DNA from: Lutibacter sp.
GTDB lineage: Bacteria; Bacteroidota; Bacteroidia; Flavobacteriales; Flavobacteriaceae
Assembly (NCBI GenBank): GCA_004195315.1
Contig: SDWL01000022.1
Location: forward strand, 1 to 13,765
Direction: 5' to 3'
DNA: 13,765 nucleotides
Under the pieces are notes generated by a model. That model made no database searches, was not told where the DNA came from, and saw only the letters and a list, made by a program, of their open reading frames with translations. Shown here one piece after another: positions 1 through 7,063 of this stretch (positions are counted from its first letter, which is position 1; each line of letters opens with the position of its first letter). The position numbers and the translations under genes are program-made.

Positions 1-19
1 AGATGTGTATAAGAGACAG
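1..19 (+). other. Nextera transposase mosaic-end adapter (artefact)
   Basis: The first 19 bases, AGATGTGTATAAGAGACAG, are identical to the Tn5/Nextera mosaic-end sequence used in library preparation. Genomic sequence begins at base 20, and the reading frame of the interrupted minus-strand gene is open right up to that point. This is untrimmed adapter at a contig end, not a biological transposon end: no transposase or second inverted end is present, and the right edge of the window carries no matching sequence. Confidence 0.96.
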
Positions 20-839
20 TTTTAATACTGGCTAAAGTATTAGTCCCATTGCCATTTATAATTTCTTCCATAACTTCATCTTTTAAAATATAACCTGTAA
101 TATTATCAGAATTATTTTTAAAAATGGGTATTCTTGAAAATCTTAGCTTAGGATTTAATTCAAAAAAAGATTGAATTGTTTTATTTTCAGAAGAAGTAAT
201 CATAACAGTTCGTGGGGTCATAACATCTTTTGCTAAAACCTCATTAAAGGTTAATAAATTTTTGATAATAGCACTTTCATTTGCTTCAAAAACACCTTCT
301 TCTTGTGCAATATTGGTCATTGTATGAAAGTCTTCTCTACTTAAAACAGAACCGTGAATTGCTTTCCCGCTAATTAATTTTGTGGTTAATTGTAAGAGCC
401 ATAAAACCCCAGTCCATTTTAACGGAAAAATTAATAAAACTAACGCCTTTGAAGTAATATTAGCAAGTGGTTGCCAATAAGTAGCTCCAATTGTTTTTGG
501 TATTATTTCTGAAACTACTAAAATTAAAATGGTCATTATTGCTGATACAATACCAACTATATTTATTCCAAGTATATTAACTTTAAAATCTAATGTTTCT
601 GCTTGAACTCCTACCATAATTGCACCAACTGTATGTGCAACTGTATTGATGGTTAAAATGGCTATTAAAGGTTTGTCAACATCTTTTTTGAAATTTTCGA
701 GTGTTTTAGCAAACTTTTTCCCTTCTTGTTTTTTAATAGAAATAAACGTTGGAGTAACACTTAACAATACAGCTTCGAGTATTGAGCACAAAAATGAAAA
801 AAAGATGGAAAGTGAAGCATATAAAAGCAGTAGAGACAT
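20..839 (-). CDS. CNNM/DUF21 and CBS domain membrane protein, 3' end missing
   Basis: Reading the minus strand from the ATG at 839-837 gives 273 residues with no stop before the adapter. An in-frame TAG lies upstream, so this ATG is the likely start. The protein opens with a hydrophobic segment (about residues 2-28), followed by further membrane segments around 57-80, 90-115 and 130-152. The family signature SEIIPKTIGATYW is at 110-122. A soluble part then begins that resembles a CBS pair: the linker VMTPRTVM is at 206-213 and RFSRIPIF at 233-240. The architecture is DUF21 membrane domain plus CBS domains, as in CNNM/CorB-like proteins linked to Mg2+ or other cation transport and often labelled hemolysin family. 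The second CBS domain and any C-terminal CorC domain are lost at the contig edge. Substrate cannot be told. The 215-bp gap on its upstream side holds the terminator of the yqhD operon. Confidence 0.88.
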
Positions 840-902
840 TTTAGTGTTGATTTTTAGCTAAGATACATGAACTCTTTTATTTTTTTGTGATTTGTTAAGA
901 AC

Positions 903-945
903 AAATAAAAACATCATTATATATCTAGAACCATAATGATGTTTT
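903..945 (-). terminator. Rho-independent terminator of the yqhD operon
   Basis: A perfect 13-bp inverted repeat (908-920 with 933-945, arm AAAACATCATTAT) encloses a 12-nt loop. Read on the minus strand, the stem is followed by a U-rich run (TTTTTATTTG, 911-902). It lies about 110 bases past the yqhD stop and before the truncated CNNM gene, so it most likely ends the four-gene operon. The stem is AT-rich, as expected in this genome. Confidence 0.65.
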
Positions 946-1018
946 ATAAATTAAATGTCTAACAAATATAACTTTCAACTATTTAACTACGATAGAATTA
1001 TCTAAAAACTAACTATTA

Positions 1019-1056
1019 TCATTTCCTAAAGCTGAAAAGGAAATGAAGTTTTTTTT
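1019..1056 (+). terminator. Hairpin with T8 tract, oriented as a plus-strand terminator
   Basis: A 9-bp stem (1019-1027 with 1038-1046) with a 10-nt loop is followed on the plus strand by AAG and eight T (1049-1056). The T tract touches the yqhD stop codon (1055-1057). By orientation it would stop plus-strand transcription, yet no plus-strand gene lies upstream in the window. On the minus strand the same hairpin follows an A tract and could act as a weak bidirectional terminator or as a 3'-end stabiliser of the operon transcript. Confidence 0.45.
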
Positions 1057-2215
1057 AATAACTCATTTCAACAATTTTTTCAACATCGCTTGGTGTTACT
1101 TTACCATACTCACCTAATCCTTTCCAACCACGATCTGTAAATCGTTTTGAAATAATTTGAGCTGTACCTTTGTAATCATCAGTATATTCAGATAATGTTG
1201 TTTTAATACCTAAAGATTGAAAAAATTCAGTTGTTTTTTTAATTCCAGCTAGTGCTTTTTCTTCAATTGTTCCTTCAGTAACATTCCAAACACGTTCAGC
1301 ATATTGTGCTAGTTTTTCTTTTTTACTTTCTAAGTTGTATGTATAATGACTTTCAGTAATAATTGCCAATGTGCATGCGTGATCAATACCAAATAAAGCT
1401 GTTAACTCATGACCTATCATATGTATTGCCCAATCTGAAGGAACTCCTTTTTGAATTAATCCGTTTAAAGCCATGGTACAACTCCACATAAAATTGGAAG
1501 CAGCTTTATAATCTGATGGATCTTTTAAAATAGTTGGGGCAACTTCAAGTATAGTTTGTAAAATACTTTCAGCAAATCGATCTTGTAATTTAGCATCAAC
1601 CGAGTAGGTCATATATTGCTCTAAAACATGGGTAAAAGCATCTGCCAATCCATTAGCAATTTGACGTTTCGGTATTGATTTTATTACTTCTGGATCTAAA
1701 ATTGAGAATTGTGGAAATAAACCAGAACCTCCCATTGCAAATTTTTCTTTTGTTTCAGCTTTGGTAATTACTGCACCAGAATTCATTTCTGAACCTGTTG
1801 CAGGCAAAGTTAAAACAGTTCCAAAAGGCATTCCTTTTAAAGTACGAATGTTTTTAACCAAAATATCCCAAGGTTCTTTACCTTCATATAAAGCTGCAGC
1901 TGATAAAAATTTGGTTCCGTCAATTACAGAACCACCACCAACGGCTAATAAATAAGTAATATTTTCATCTTTAATAACTTGTAAAGCATCCATTAAAACT
2001 GCATATTCTGGGTTTGCAGGGATTCCTCCAAATTCAATAACATCAAAATTTGTAAGCGCTTCTATAACTTGTACGTAAACTCCATTTTTTTTAATACTTC
2101 CTCCTCCGTAAAGCATTAGAATTTTAGCGTTTTCTGGAATTTCTTTTGATAGATTCGCTATTTGATTTTTACCGAAAAGTATTTTTGTTGGATTTTGTAA
2201 ATCGAAATTATTCAT
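1055..2215 (-). CDS. yqhD: YqhD-type NADPH-dependent aldehyde reductase (iron-containing alcohol dehydrogenase family)
   Basis: This 386-residue protein is collinear, from memory, with E. coli YqhD (387 residues) from its first residues (MNNF) onward. The N-terminal Rossmann-like domain carries YGGGS at 36-40, the YqhD-type variant associated with NADPH preference, and AVGGGSVIDGTKF at 91-103. The C-terminal helical domain has all four expected metal ligands: D192 and H196 in ADAFTH, H265 in the HMIGHE motif and H279 in GIDHA. In this family these bind Zn2+ or Fe2+ and polarise the carbonyl. YqhD reduces a broad range of toxic aldehydes, including lipid-peroxidation products, to alcohols in the cytoplasm. 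It is the last gene of the tetR operon, 12 bases after the nitroreductase. E. coli yqhD is controlled by the AraC-type YqhC; here a TetR regulator heads the operon instead. Confidence 0.93.
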   Translation of the reverse strand: MNNFDLQNPTKILFGKNQIANLSKEIPENAKILMLYGGGSIKKNGVYVQVIEALTNFDVIEFGGIPANPEYAVLMDALQVIKDENITYLLAVGGGSVIDGTKFLSAAALYEGKEPWDILVKNIRTLKGMPFGTVLTLPATGSEMNSGAVITKAETKEKFAMGGSGLFPQFSILDPEVIKSIPKRQIANGLADAFTHVLEQYMTYSVDAKLQDRFAESILQTILEVAPTILKDPSDYKAASNFMWSCTMALNGLIQKGVPSDWAIHMIGHELTALFGIDHACTLAIITESHYTYNLESKKEKLAQYAERVWNVTEGTIEEKALAGIKKTTEFFQSLGIKTTLSEYTDDYKGTAQIISKRFTDRGWKGLGEYGKVTPSDVEKIVEMSY

Positions 2216-2227
2216 GATATTTTATTT

Positions 2228-2860
2228 TTATTCAACAACTGTTACTAAATCTTCTGTGCTTTTTCTAACTTTCTCCAAGTTTACCAACCAGTCAGCATCA
2301 GAATCTCTATAACCAATAGGAAGTAGTACACAACTTCTCAATCCTTTTTCTGTTAAACTTAAAATTTTATCAACAGCAGCAGGATCAAATCCTTCAATAG
2401 GAGTTGTATCCACTCCTTCGTAAGCAGCAGCAATAATAGCAGCACTAAAAGCAATATAGGCTTGTTTTACAGCGTGGTTAAAGTTTTCTTCAGCATCTTT
2501 TTGTGGGTAAGATCTTAATAACATTTGACGGTAATTTTCCCAACCTTCGTTTTTAAATCCCCGAACCTCATTAGTTAAGTCAAACACTTTGTTTATTCTT
2601 TCTTCTGTATAAGTATCCCAAGCGGCAAAAACTAATAAATGAGAACAGTCAGTAATCATAGATTGATTCCAAGCCACAGGTCTAATAACTTCTTTAATCG
2701 CCTGATTTTTCACTACAATAATTTCAAAAGGTTGTAAACCACTTGATGTAGGAGCTAACCTTGCAGCTTCAATAATGTTAGCAATTTTTTCTTCAGATAC
2801 TTTTTCTCCGTTCATCGCTTTTGCAGCGTATCTCCATTTTAATTTGTCTAATAATTCCAT
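2228..2860 (-). CDS. NfsB-like FMN-dependent NAD(P)H nitroreductase family protein
   Basis: This 210-residue protein has the layout of the NfsB branch of the nitroreductase family (E. coli NfsB is 217 residues). The N-terminal RYAAKAM (10-16) supplies Arg and Lys residues that contact FMN phosphate in the family. APTSSGLQP (36-44) is the first FMN loop, PIEGFD (154-159) the typical NfsB segment, and EKGLRSCVLLPIGYR (171-185) the second FMN loop. Such enzymes are cytoplasmic homodimers that use NAD(P)H to reduce nitroaromatics, quinones or flavins by two-electron steps; the natural substrate is usually uncertain. It sits between the SDR reductase (27 bases upstream) and yqhD (12 bases downstream) on one transcript, which supports a role in reducing electrophilic compounds. 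A dihydropteridine-reductase-like label, used for some relatives, is also possible. Confidence 0.88.
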   Translation of the reverse strand: MELLDKLKWRYAAKAMNGEKVSEEKIANIIEAARLAPTSSGLQPFEIIVVKNQAIKEVIRPVAWNQSMITDCSHLLVFAAWDTYTEERINKVFDLTNEVRGFKNEGWENYRQMLLRSYPQKDAEENFNHAVKQAYIAFSAAIIAAAYEGVDTTPIEGFDPAAVDKILSLTEKGLRSCVLLPIGYRDSDADWLVNLEKVRKSTEDLVTVVE

Positions 2861-2887
2861 ATTTTTTATCTTAATTTAATTTTCTAG

Positions 2888-3553
2888 TTAATATTTTATT
2901 GAAATTTCTTTTATTTGATCTGATATAATAATTTTTTCTTTTGAAAGGTTCGAATTAGCTAAATTCACCATTGCTTGAGCAATTGTTTCAGCCTCAATTA
3001 TTTTGTATTTCTTTAGTTTTCCAACAAATAAAGGTTCAAATAATTTGAAAAGAGTTAATCCTATTTTTTCTCCAATTCTGGTTTCTTTTCTTTTTCCTCC
3101 AATTATCAAAGGTTGTAAAATGTAAGTGTTCACAATGTTTTGTCTCAAAACATCACGTTCCATTTCACCTTTTGTTTTATTATAAAAAACGATACTTTTT
3201 GCATTTGCACCCATTGCCGAAACTACTAAAAATGTATTAATTTTATTTTCTTTTGAAAGCTTTGCTACCGCTACAGGAATTCCAAAATCAATACGTTTAT
3301 ATGTTTCTTTATTGGGCGTTTTTTTAGCTGTAGTACCTATACAACAAAACACTTCATCTGCCGTGAAATCATTTTTAAATTGCTGTAATTCAAATAAATC
3401 ACCAATATGCTGCCTCACTTTCAAAGGCAATCCTTCAATTTTTCTACGTGAAAACAGCTTAATAGCTTCATATCTTTCATCTTTTATTAATTTTTCTAAT
3501 AAAATTGATCCCGTTAATCCTGTTGCTCCTAAAATTATTGCTGTTTTTTTCAT
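2888..3553 (-). CDS. Atypical SDR, NAD(P)H-binding oxidoreductase (HTATIP2/YraR-like)
   Basis: This 221-residue protein begins with a Rossmann beta-alpha-beta and a dinucleotide loop GATGLTG (9-15), the GxxGxxG form of extended/atypical short-chain reductases. CCIGTTAKK (70-78) is characteristic of the HTATIP2/YraR-like subgroup. A plausible catalytic set is S112 in VVSAMGA with Y124 and K128 in YNKTK. It ends in a short substrate domain with QPLIIGG (147-153). The start lies only 3 bases after the tetR stop, so the two are translationally linked. Substrate is not predictable from sequence. Its place between a TetR regulator and two detoxifying reductases suggests a redox role, but proteins of this group can also be NADPH-binding regulators rather than enzymes. 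Confidence 0.82.
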   Translation of the reverse strand: MKKTAIILGATGLTGSILLEKLIKDERYEAIKLFSRRKIEGLPLKVRQHIGDLFELQQFKNDFTADEVFCCIGTTAKKTPNKETYKRIDFGIPVAVAKLSKENKINTFLVVSAMGANAKSIVFYNKTKGEMERDVLRQNIVNTYILQPLIIGGKRKETRIGEKIGLTLFKLFEPLFVGKLKKYKIIEAETIAQAMVNLANSNLSKEKIIISDQIKEISIKY

Positions 3554-3556
3554 AGC

Positions 3557-4135
3557 TTAAACTTTTATACTGTCCCAAGCAACGTTAAAAGCATCATCTA
3601 TTTTTTCTTGATTTAATTCGCAGCTATTTTTAAATTGCTTGTTAGTTAAAAATGCTAAAGGATAGATGGTAAATGCATATAAAAGATAAGGGGAAATCTG
3701 TTTAATAACGCCTTCTTGTTTTCCTCTTTCCCATAAATTTAGTAATGGCTGTAAATGTTTTAAACCCTCACGTTTAATTTCTTCATCAATCATTGGTGTA
3801 TTGTCACATTGGGATAAGAAATTAGACTCTTCAACCTGATTTAATTTGAAATTTGCAATGTTAAACCAAATCTGTCTAAAACTTTCTTTAACACATTGTT
3901 CTTCATGATAGTTTTTAAAAGCAAAAGAACTAAATAAAGTTTTCATTTCTAAATACAGTTGATTTATTAAATCTTGTTTGTTTTCAAAATAGATATATAT
4001 AGTGGCAGGAGATACTTCAGCTATTTTAGCCATTTTAGACATGGGAGCATCATGAAAGCCGTTGTTGTTAACTAAATGAAGCGTTGCTTTTAATAAATCA
4101 ATACGTTTTTTGTCACATTTTTGCCTAATTGCCAT
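3557..4135 (-). CDS. TetR/AcrR-family transcriptional regulator
   Basis: This 192-residue protein has a TetR helix-turn-helix within residues 10-56: the segment MSKMAKIAEVSPATIYIYFENK (32-53) contains the recognition helix and the conserved ..YxYFxxK end. The remainder (about 60-192) is the variable all-helical ligand and dimer domain. It is the first gene of the minus-strand operon and is probably autoregulated through the TGAACGTTCA palindrome upstream of its -7 box. In such operons the regulator is usually a repressor released by a substrate of the neighbouring enzymes. Four cysteines (C7, C81, C110, C172) leave room for thiol-based sensing of electrophiles, but this is only a possibility. 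The ligand is unknown. Confidence 0.92.
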   Translation of the reverse strand: MAIRQKCDKKRIDLLKATLHLVNNNGFHDAPMSKMAKIAEVSPATIYIYFENKQDLINQLYLEMKTLFSSFAFKNYHEEQCVKESFRQIWFNIANFKLNQVEESNFLSQCDNTPMIDEEIKREGLKHLQPLLNLWERGKQEGVIKQISPYLLYAFTIYPLAFLTNKQFKNSCELNQEKIDDAFNVAWDSIKV

Positions 4136-4169
4136 ATCTCAATTATAAATTAACCTGTTATTTATTTTG

Positions 4170-4177
4170 CAAATATA
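4170..4177 (-). promoter_or_regulatory. Promoter -7 box of the tetR-SDR-nitroreductase-yqhD operon
   Basis: On the minus strand this reads TATATTTG, an exact match to the Bacteroidota -7 consensus TAnnTTTG, 34 bases before the tetR start codon. The place of the -33 element, about 19 bases further upstream, is occupied by the TGAACGTTCA palindrome. A poor -33 element is therefore combined with a likely repressor site. Confidence 0.6.
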
Positions 4178-4196
4178 AAAAATAATATTCACAAAG

Positions 4197-4206
4197 TGAA
4201 CGTTCA
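4197..4206. promoter_or_regulatory. Probable TetR operator palindrome TGAACGTTCA
   Basis: This is a perfect 10-bp palindrome in the 138-bp space between the divergent tetR and rlmF genes. It has looser symmetrical flanks: ACAAA at 4191-4195 and TTTGT at 4212-4216. It lies 19 bases upstream of the tetR -7 box, over the expected -33 region, where a bound dimer would block RNA polymerase. Regulators of this family usually bind palindromes of this kind next to their own gene. It is about 45 bases from the rlmF -7 box, so an effect on rlmF is less likely. Confidence 0.55.
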
Positions 4207-4226
4207 TTCATTTTGTAAATATAAAA

Positions 4227-4242
4227 TTATGTTAAAACATAA
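4227..4242. repeat. Short inverted repeat at the rlmF promoter
   Basis: TTATGTT (4227-4233) and AACATAA (4236-4242) form a 7-bp inverted repeat with a 2-base spacer, ending 7 bases before the rlmF -7 box, where the -33 element would be. It may be an operator half-site pair, but in sequence this AT-rich a 7-bp repeat can arise by chance. Confidence 0.25.
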
Positions 4243-4249
4243 AATGTAG

Positions 4250-4257
4250 TACTTTTG
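4250..4257 (+). promoter_or_regulatory. Promoter -7 box of rlmF
   Basis: TACTTTTG matches the TAnnTTTG consensus exactly and ends 16 bases before the rlmF ATG at 4274, implying a very short 5' leader. No clear TTG/TTTG -33 element is seen 17-23 bases upstream. Confidence 0.5.
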
Positions 4258-4273
4258 GGGAATTATATAATTT

Positions 4274-5200
4274 ATGGGAACTAAAAATAACAATAGTCAA
4301 CAACTTCATCCAAATAACAAGCATAAGAACGGGTATCATTTTTCAGAATTGATTGAAATATACCCGGCATTAAAGGAATTTGTTTTTGTAAACAACTACG
4401 GTACTGAAACCATTAATTTTGCTGATCCAAAAGGTGTAAAAGCTATAAATACTGCCTTATTATTCAAATATTATAATTTGATATTTTGGGATTTTCCAGA
4501 TGATAATTTATGTCCACCAATTCCTGGACGTGTAGATTATATACATTATTTAGCTGATTTGTTAAATGCTTCAGGAATTAATGAAAATGTAAAAGTTTTA
4601 GATATTGGTATTGGAGCAAATTGTATTTATCCTTTATTAGGAAATGCTGAATATAACTGGCAATTTGTAGGAACTGATATTGATAAAAAATCATTAGATC
4701 GCGCACAAATTATTTTAAAAAAGAATAATCTCTCTGAATTTATTCAATTAAAGCAGCAAACAGATTCCACTCAAATATTTAAAGGTATTTTAAGTGAAAC
4801 TGATAAATTTTCGGCTTCAATGTGTAATCCTCCATTTTATAGATCTCAAGAAGAAGCAATGCAAGCCAATGCAAGAAAACTTGAAGGTTTAGGTAATAGA
4901 GATGATGTTCAAACTAGAAATTTTAGTGGAAAACAACAAGAATTATGGTATAAAGGAGGAGAAAAAGCGTTTATTCATACGTATTTATATGAAAGTTCAA
5001 TGTTTAAAACCAACTGTTTCTGGTACAGTTCATTGGTTTCTAAAAAGGAAAACGCAGAAAGTATGTACTCGTCTTTAAAAAAACTTGGTGCAACCGATAT
5101 AAAAACGATACCAATGCACCAAGGTAATAAAGTAACACGAATTGTGGCTTGGACATTCTTAACTAAAGATGAGCAGGCGGAGTGGAATTCTACGCCATAA
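4274..5200 (+). CDS. rlmF: RlmF, 23S rRNA (adenine-1618-N6)-methyltransferase
   Basis: This 308-residue protein has the same length as E. coli RlmF (YbiN) and is collinear with it from memory. It shows an N-terminal LHPNNKHKNGY (11-21), CPPIPGRVDYIHYLADLL (80-97), the S-adenosylmethionine-binding motif LDIGIGANCIYP (109-120), an acidic motif II GTDID (133-137), and the N6-adenine methyltransferase catalytic motif NPPF (185-188). QQELWYKGGE (221-230) is also typical of the family. RlmF adds one methyl group to N6 of A1618 of 23S rRNA during large-subunit assembly in the cytoplasm. It is monocistronic, divergent from the tetR operon and convergent with the DUF3078 gene 48 bases away. No convincing terminator hairpin is visible in that gap. 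Confidence 0.95.
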   Translation: MGTKNNNSQQLHPNNKHKNGYHFSELIEIYPALKEFVFVNNYGTETINFADPKGVKAINTALLFKYYNLIFWDFPDDNLCPPIPGRVDYIHYLADLLNASGINENVKVLDIGIGANCIYPLLGNAEYNWQFVGTDIDKKSLDRAQIILKKNNLSEFIQLKQQTDSTQIFKGILSETDKFSASMCNPPFYRSQEEAMQANARKLEGLGNRDDVQTRNFSGKQQELWYKGGEKAFIHTYLYESSMFKTNCFWYSSLVSKKENAESMYSSLKKLGATDIKTIPMHQGNKVTRIVAWTFLTKDEQAEWNSTP

Positions 5201-5248
5201 TGAACAGCCTTTTTTATTATTTATTTAGAAAATTCATTTCATCAAGAA

Positions 5249-6121
5249 TTAAAAACCATAATTAATACCAACTCCAAATACCTCTCTAACTTGAAATCCT
5301 TCAAAAGCATTATCATCATATACAGTTTGGAAAGTGAAATTTGCAGATAAATATTTGTTTACTTTCATTACAATATTCATAGTGTAATCTATATCAATAT
5401 TTTGAGGGTCTTCTAAATAATTTGAATAGAACGTTATAATGTTTTCCATAGAAACATTTTCCATTATATCATATTTTGCATAACCTGAAGCATAAAACCC
5501 TAACTCAAAACGAGTACTTTTTCCTTCTTCAACACCAAAATAAGCATCGTTTGGCAAAGTAAAATCTTTATCAACTATCACCAATTTAGCTGTTGCAGGC
5601 GCAAAATTAAATTTTATATTGTCACTTTTTTTCCAAAGCATACCAGGCCCAAATGACACGTTTGCAGGAGAAAACAAGTTGGTAATTTCTGTTCTAATTT
5701 CTTTTCCATTTACATCTTTTCCGTAAACATACCCTTTTGTTAATTGTGTTTTAAAATTTAAAAACGCTGAGTAATACCAAAACCCTTTTGCTTTTTTACC
5801 AACCAAAGAATTAAATTCAAAACGATCATCGGTTTTCTTTTCAAATTCACTGTTCTTACTTTTTGTTAATCCATAAGAAGCTAAAATTTTGTTATCCCAT
5901 GTTATGTTATCTTTTATATAATTAAAATCGTAATTGATTCCTAAATTTCCAGCAATGTTATTTTCACCTCCAGCAACCCAATCAGAAAAAGCAGATTGAT
6001 TGAATAAAAATGAAATATTTCCTGTTTTAGTCCACCCGATTTTCGGACCTTCTTCTTTTTCTTGTGAAAAAGTAAGTGTACTAAGCAGCACAAATACAAA
6101 TAATAGAATTACTTTTCTCAT
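5249..6121 (-). CDS. DUF3078 family protein, probable outer-membrane beta-barrel
   Basis: This 290-residue protein begins with a clear signal peptide: MRK, a hydrophobic core, then TFSQ at 17-20 with cleavage likely before Q20 or just after. The mature part contains the DUF3078 hallmark segment around GWTKTGNISFLFNQSAFSDW (29-48) and GGENNIAGNL (51-60). It continues as alternating polar and aromatic strands typical of a beta-barrel and ends in a C-terminal Phe (GINYGF), the signal read by the BAM machinery. Function is not established for the family. It is the last gene of the sufE - DUF59 - DUF2480 group, 76 bases after DUF2480, in a spacer with a small AT-rich hairpin. Either it is co-transcribed with Fe-S assembly genes or it has its own promoter. 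Confidence 0.85.
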   Translation of the reverse strand: MRKVILLFVFVLLSTLTFSQEKEEGPKIGWTKTGNISFLFNQSAFSDWVAGGENNIAGNLGINYDFNYIKDNITWDNKILASYGLTKSKNSEFEKKTDDRFEFNSLVGKKAKGFWYYSAFLNFKTQLTKGYVYGKDVNGKEIRTEITNLFSPANVSFGPGMLWKKSDNIKFNFAPATAKLVIVDKDFTLPNDAYFGVEEGKSTRFELGFYASGYAKYDIMENVSMENIITFYSNYLEDPQNIDIDYTMNIVMKVNKYLSANFTFQTVYDDNAFEGFQVREVFGVGINYGF

Positions 6122-6167
6122 AATTTTTTAGTTTAATAATTAAAATTTTAGAAAGTAGTTTATAGAA

Positions 6168-6186
6168 TTTTACTTTTTAAGTAAAA
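6168..6186 (-). other. Small AT-rich hairpin between DUF2480 and DUF3078 genes
   Basis: TTTTACTT (6168-6175) and AAGTAAAA (6179-6186) form an 8-bp stem with a 3-nt loop in the 76-bp spacer. On the minus strand it follows the DUF2480 stop by about a dozen bases, but no U-tract comes after it. It is at best a weak terminator or processing site. Confidence 0.3.
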
Positions 6187-6197
6187 AGGTACAAAAT

Positions 6198-6707
6198 TTA
6201 TTTGACACTTTTAAAAAGAGGAACTGTAGAGCAAGCTTCACCAAACATAATTGATTTTACAATGGGTTGTAATTTATCAACAAGTTGAATGTAAGCATTT
6301 TCTGGAATAGGTTTATTTGCGCAACCTTTTATAATAATTGGTTTATTTATATACTCATCGGTATTTATATTGGCAATGATTTCGTAAAAAATTGAAGTTT
6401 CTAAAGCTATTAAATCGCCAACCACAATTTTTTTAGCTAAAGGAGATAAATAAGTTGAAATTAACATAAAAACCCAAGAAGGAATGATTGCATCACAAGA
6501 ACAAGTAAGTGCAACAAAATGATTTCTATATTGTTCCCAATCGTGATTTTTTAAATGCCCACGAAATTCAGACTCTTTTATTATAAGCTCTTGAAATAAC
6601 CATTTTTTTATATCAATAATAGTCCTTTCCCCTTGAGGATAAAAATCTTCAAGGTCAATTGTTTCTAATTGACTGTTTGTAACTCTATTTACAATTTCAT
6701 CAGACAT
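6198..6707 (-). CDS. DUF2480 family protein, four-cysteine candidate metal protein
   Basis: This 169-residue soluble protein of unknown function is recognised as the Bacteroidota family DUF2480. No signal peptide or membrane segment is apparent. It has exactly four cysteines, each in a conserved-looking context: C69 and C71 in LTCSCDAIIPSW, C129 in KGCANKPIPENAY, and C159 in GEACSTVPLFK. A CxC plus two single cysteines could bind an Fe-S cluster or a zinc ion; this is inference. The gene is 14 bases after the DUF59 gene and downstream of sufE, so it is very probably expressed with Fe-S assembly factors. It could alternatively be a structural Zn protein or an unrelated passenger. Confidence 0.82.
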   Translation of the reverse strand: MSDEIVNRVTNSQLETIDLEDFYPQGERTIIDIKKWLFQELIIKESEFRGHLKNHDWEQYRNHFVALTCSCDAIIPSWVFMLISTYLSPLAKKIVVGDLIALETSIFYEIIANINTDEYINKPIIIKGCANKPIPENAYIQLVDKLQPIVKSIMFGEACSTVPLFKSVK

Positions 6708-6721
6708 TTAAGGAAGTTTTT

Positions 6722-7042
6722 TTAAAGAAAACCAAGTTCTAATTTAGCTTCATCGCTCATCATATCTTGTGTCCACATTGGATCAAAAGTAATTTCAACT
6801 TCGGCACTTTTCACCTCTTCAATTGTTTTTACTTTTTCTTCAATCTCAACAGGTAAAGTTTCAGCTACTGGGCAATTTGGTGAAGTTAAGGTCATTAAAA
6901 TTTTAACGTCATTGTTTTCACTAACCATAACATCGTATATTAAACCTAATTCATATATGTCTACTGGAATTTCAGGATCGTAAATAGATTTTAAAACCTC
7001 AACTATTTTAATACCTAATTCTTCTACGCGTTCACTACTCAT
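6722..7042 (-). CDS. DUF59/MIP18 family Fe-S cluster assembly protein (SufT/PaaD-like)
   Basis: This 106-residue single-domain DUF59 protein contains the family core DPEIPVDIYELGLIY (22-36), the conserved Cys57 in LTSPNCPVAETLP (52-64), and the C-terminal TFDPMWTQDMMSDEAKLELG (85-104) typical of the SUF-associated bacterial form. Members help mature or insert Fe-S clusters, acting with the SUF scaffold; the exact step is unsettled. It sits 51 bases after sufE and 14 bases before the DUF2480 gene. A perfect -7 box in the sufE-DUF59 spacer could let it be transcribed separately from sufE. Confidence 0.9.
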   Translation of the reverse strand: MSSERVEELGIKIVEVLKSIYDPEIPVDIYELGLIYDVMVSENNDVKILMTLTSPNCPVAETLPVEIEEKVKTIEEVKSAEVEITFDPMWTQDMMSDEAKLELGFL

Positions 7043-7063
7043 TACAATAATCTTTGTTTATAC

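Noticed and set aside
20..839. Assignment of the truncated CNNM/CBS protein as the gliding protein GldE
   Set aside because: The general DUF21 plus CBS architecture fits, but the visible part has no feature specific to GldE, and no gld gene is nearby. Left as a generic CNNM protein.
646..861. Short plus-strand reading frame, with others like it inside 1761-1955, 3312-3560, 7236-7448 and 13200-13409
   Set aside because: Each lies antisense within a well-supported minus-strand gene, has no recognisable domain and no plausible start context. These are chance frames.
3557..4135. Identification of the TetR regulator as a NemR-type hypochlorite/quinone sensor
   Set aside because: It has cysteines, one at position 110, but the sequence around it does not resemble NemR as I remember it. 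Only a general TetR call is justified.
5201..5248. Possible bidirectional terminator between rlmF and the DUF3078 gene
   Set aside because: Only very short pairings (4-5 bp) were found near a T-rich stretch. None is strong enough to call.
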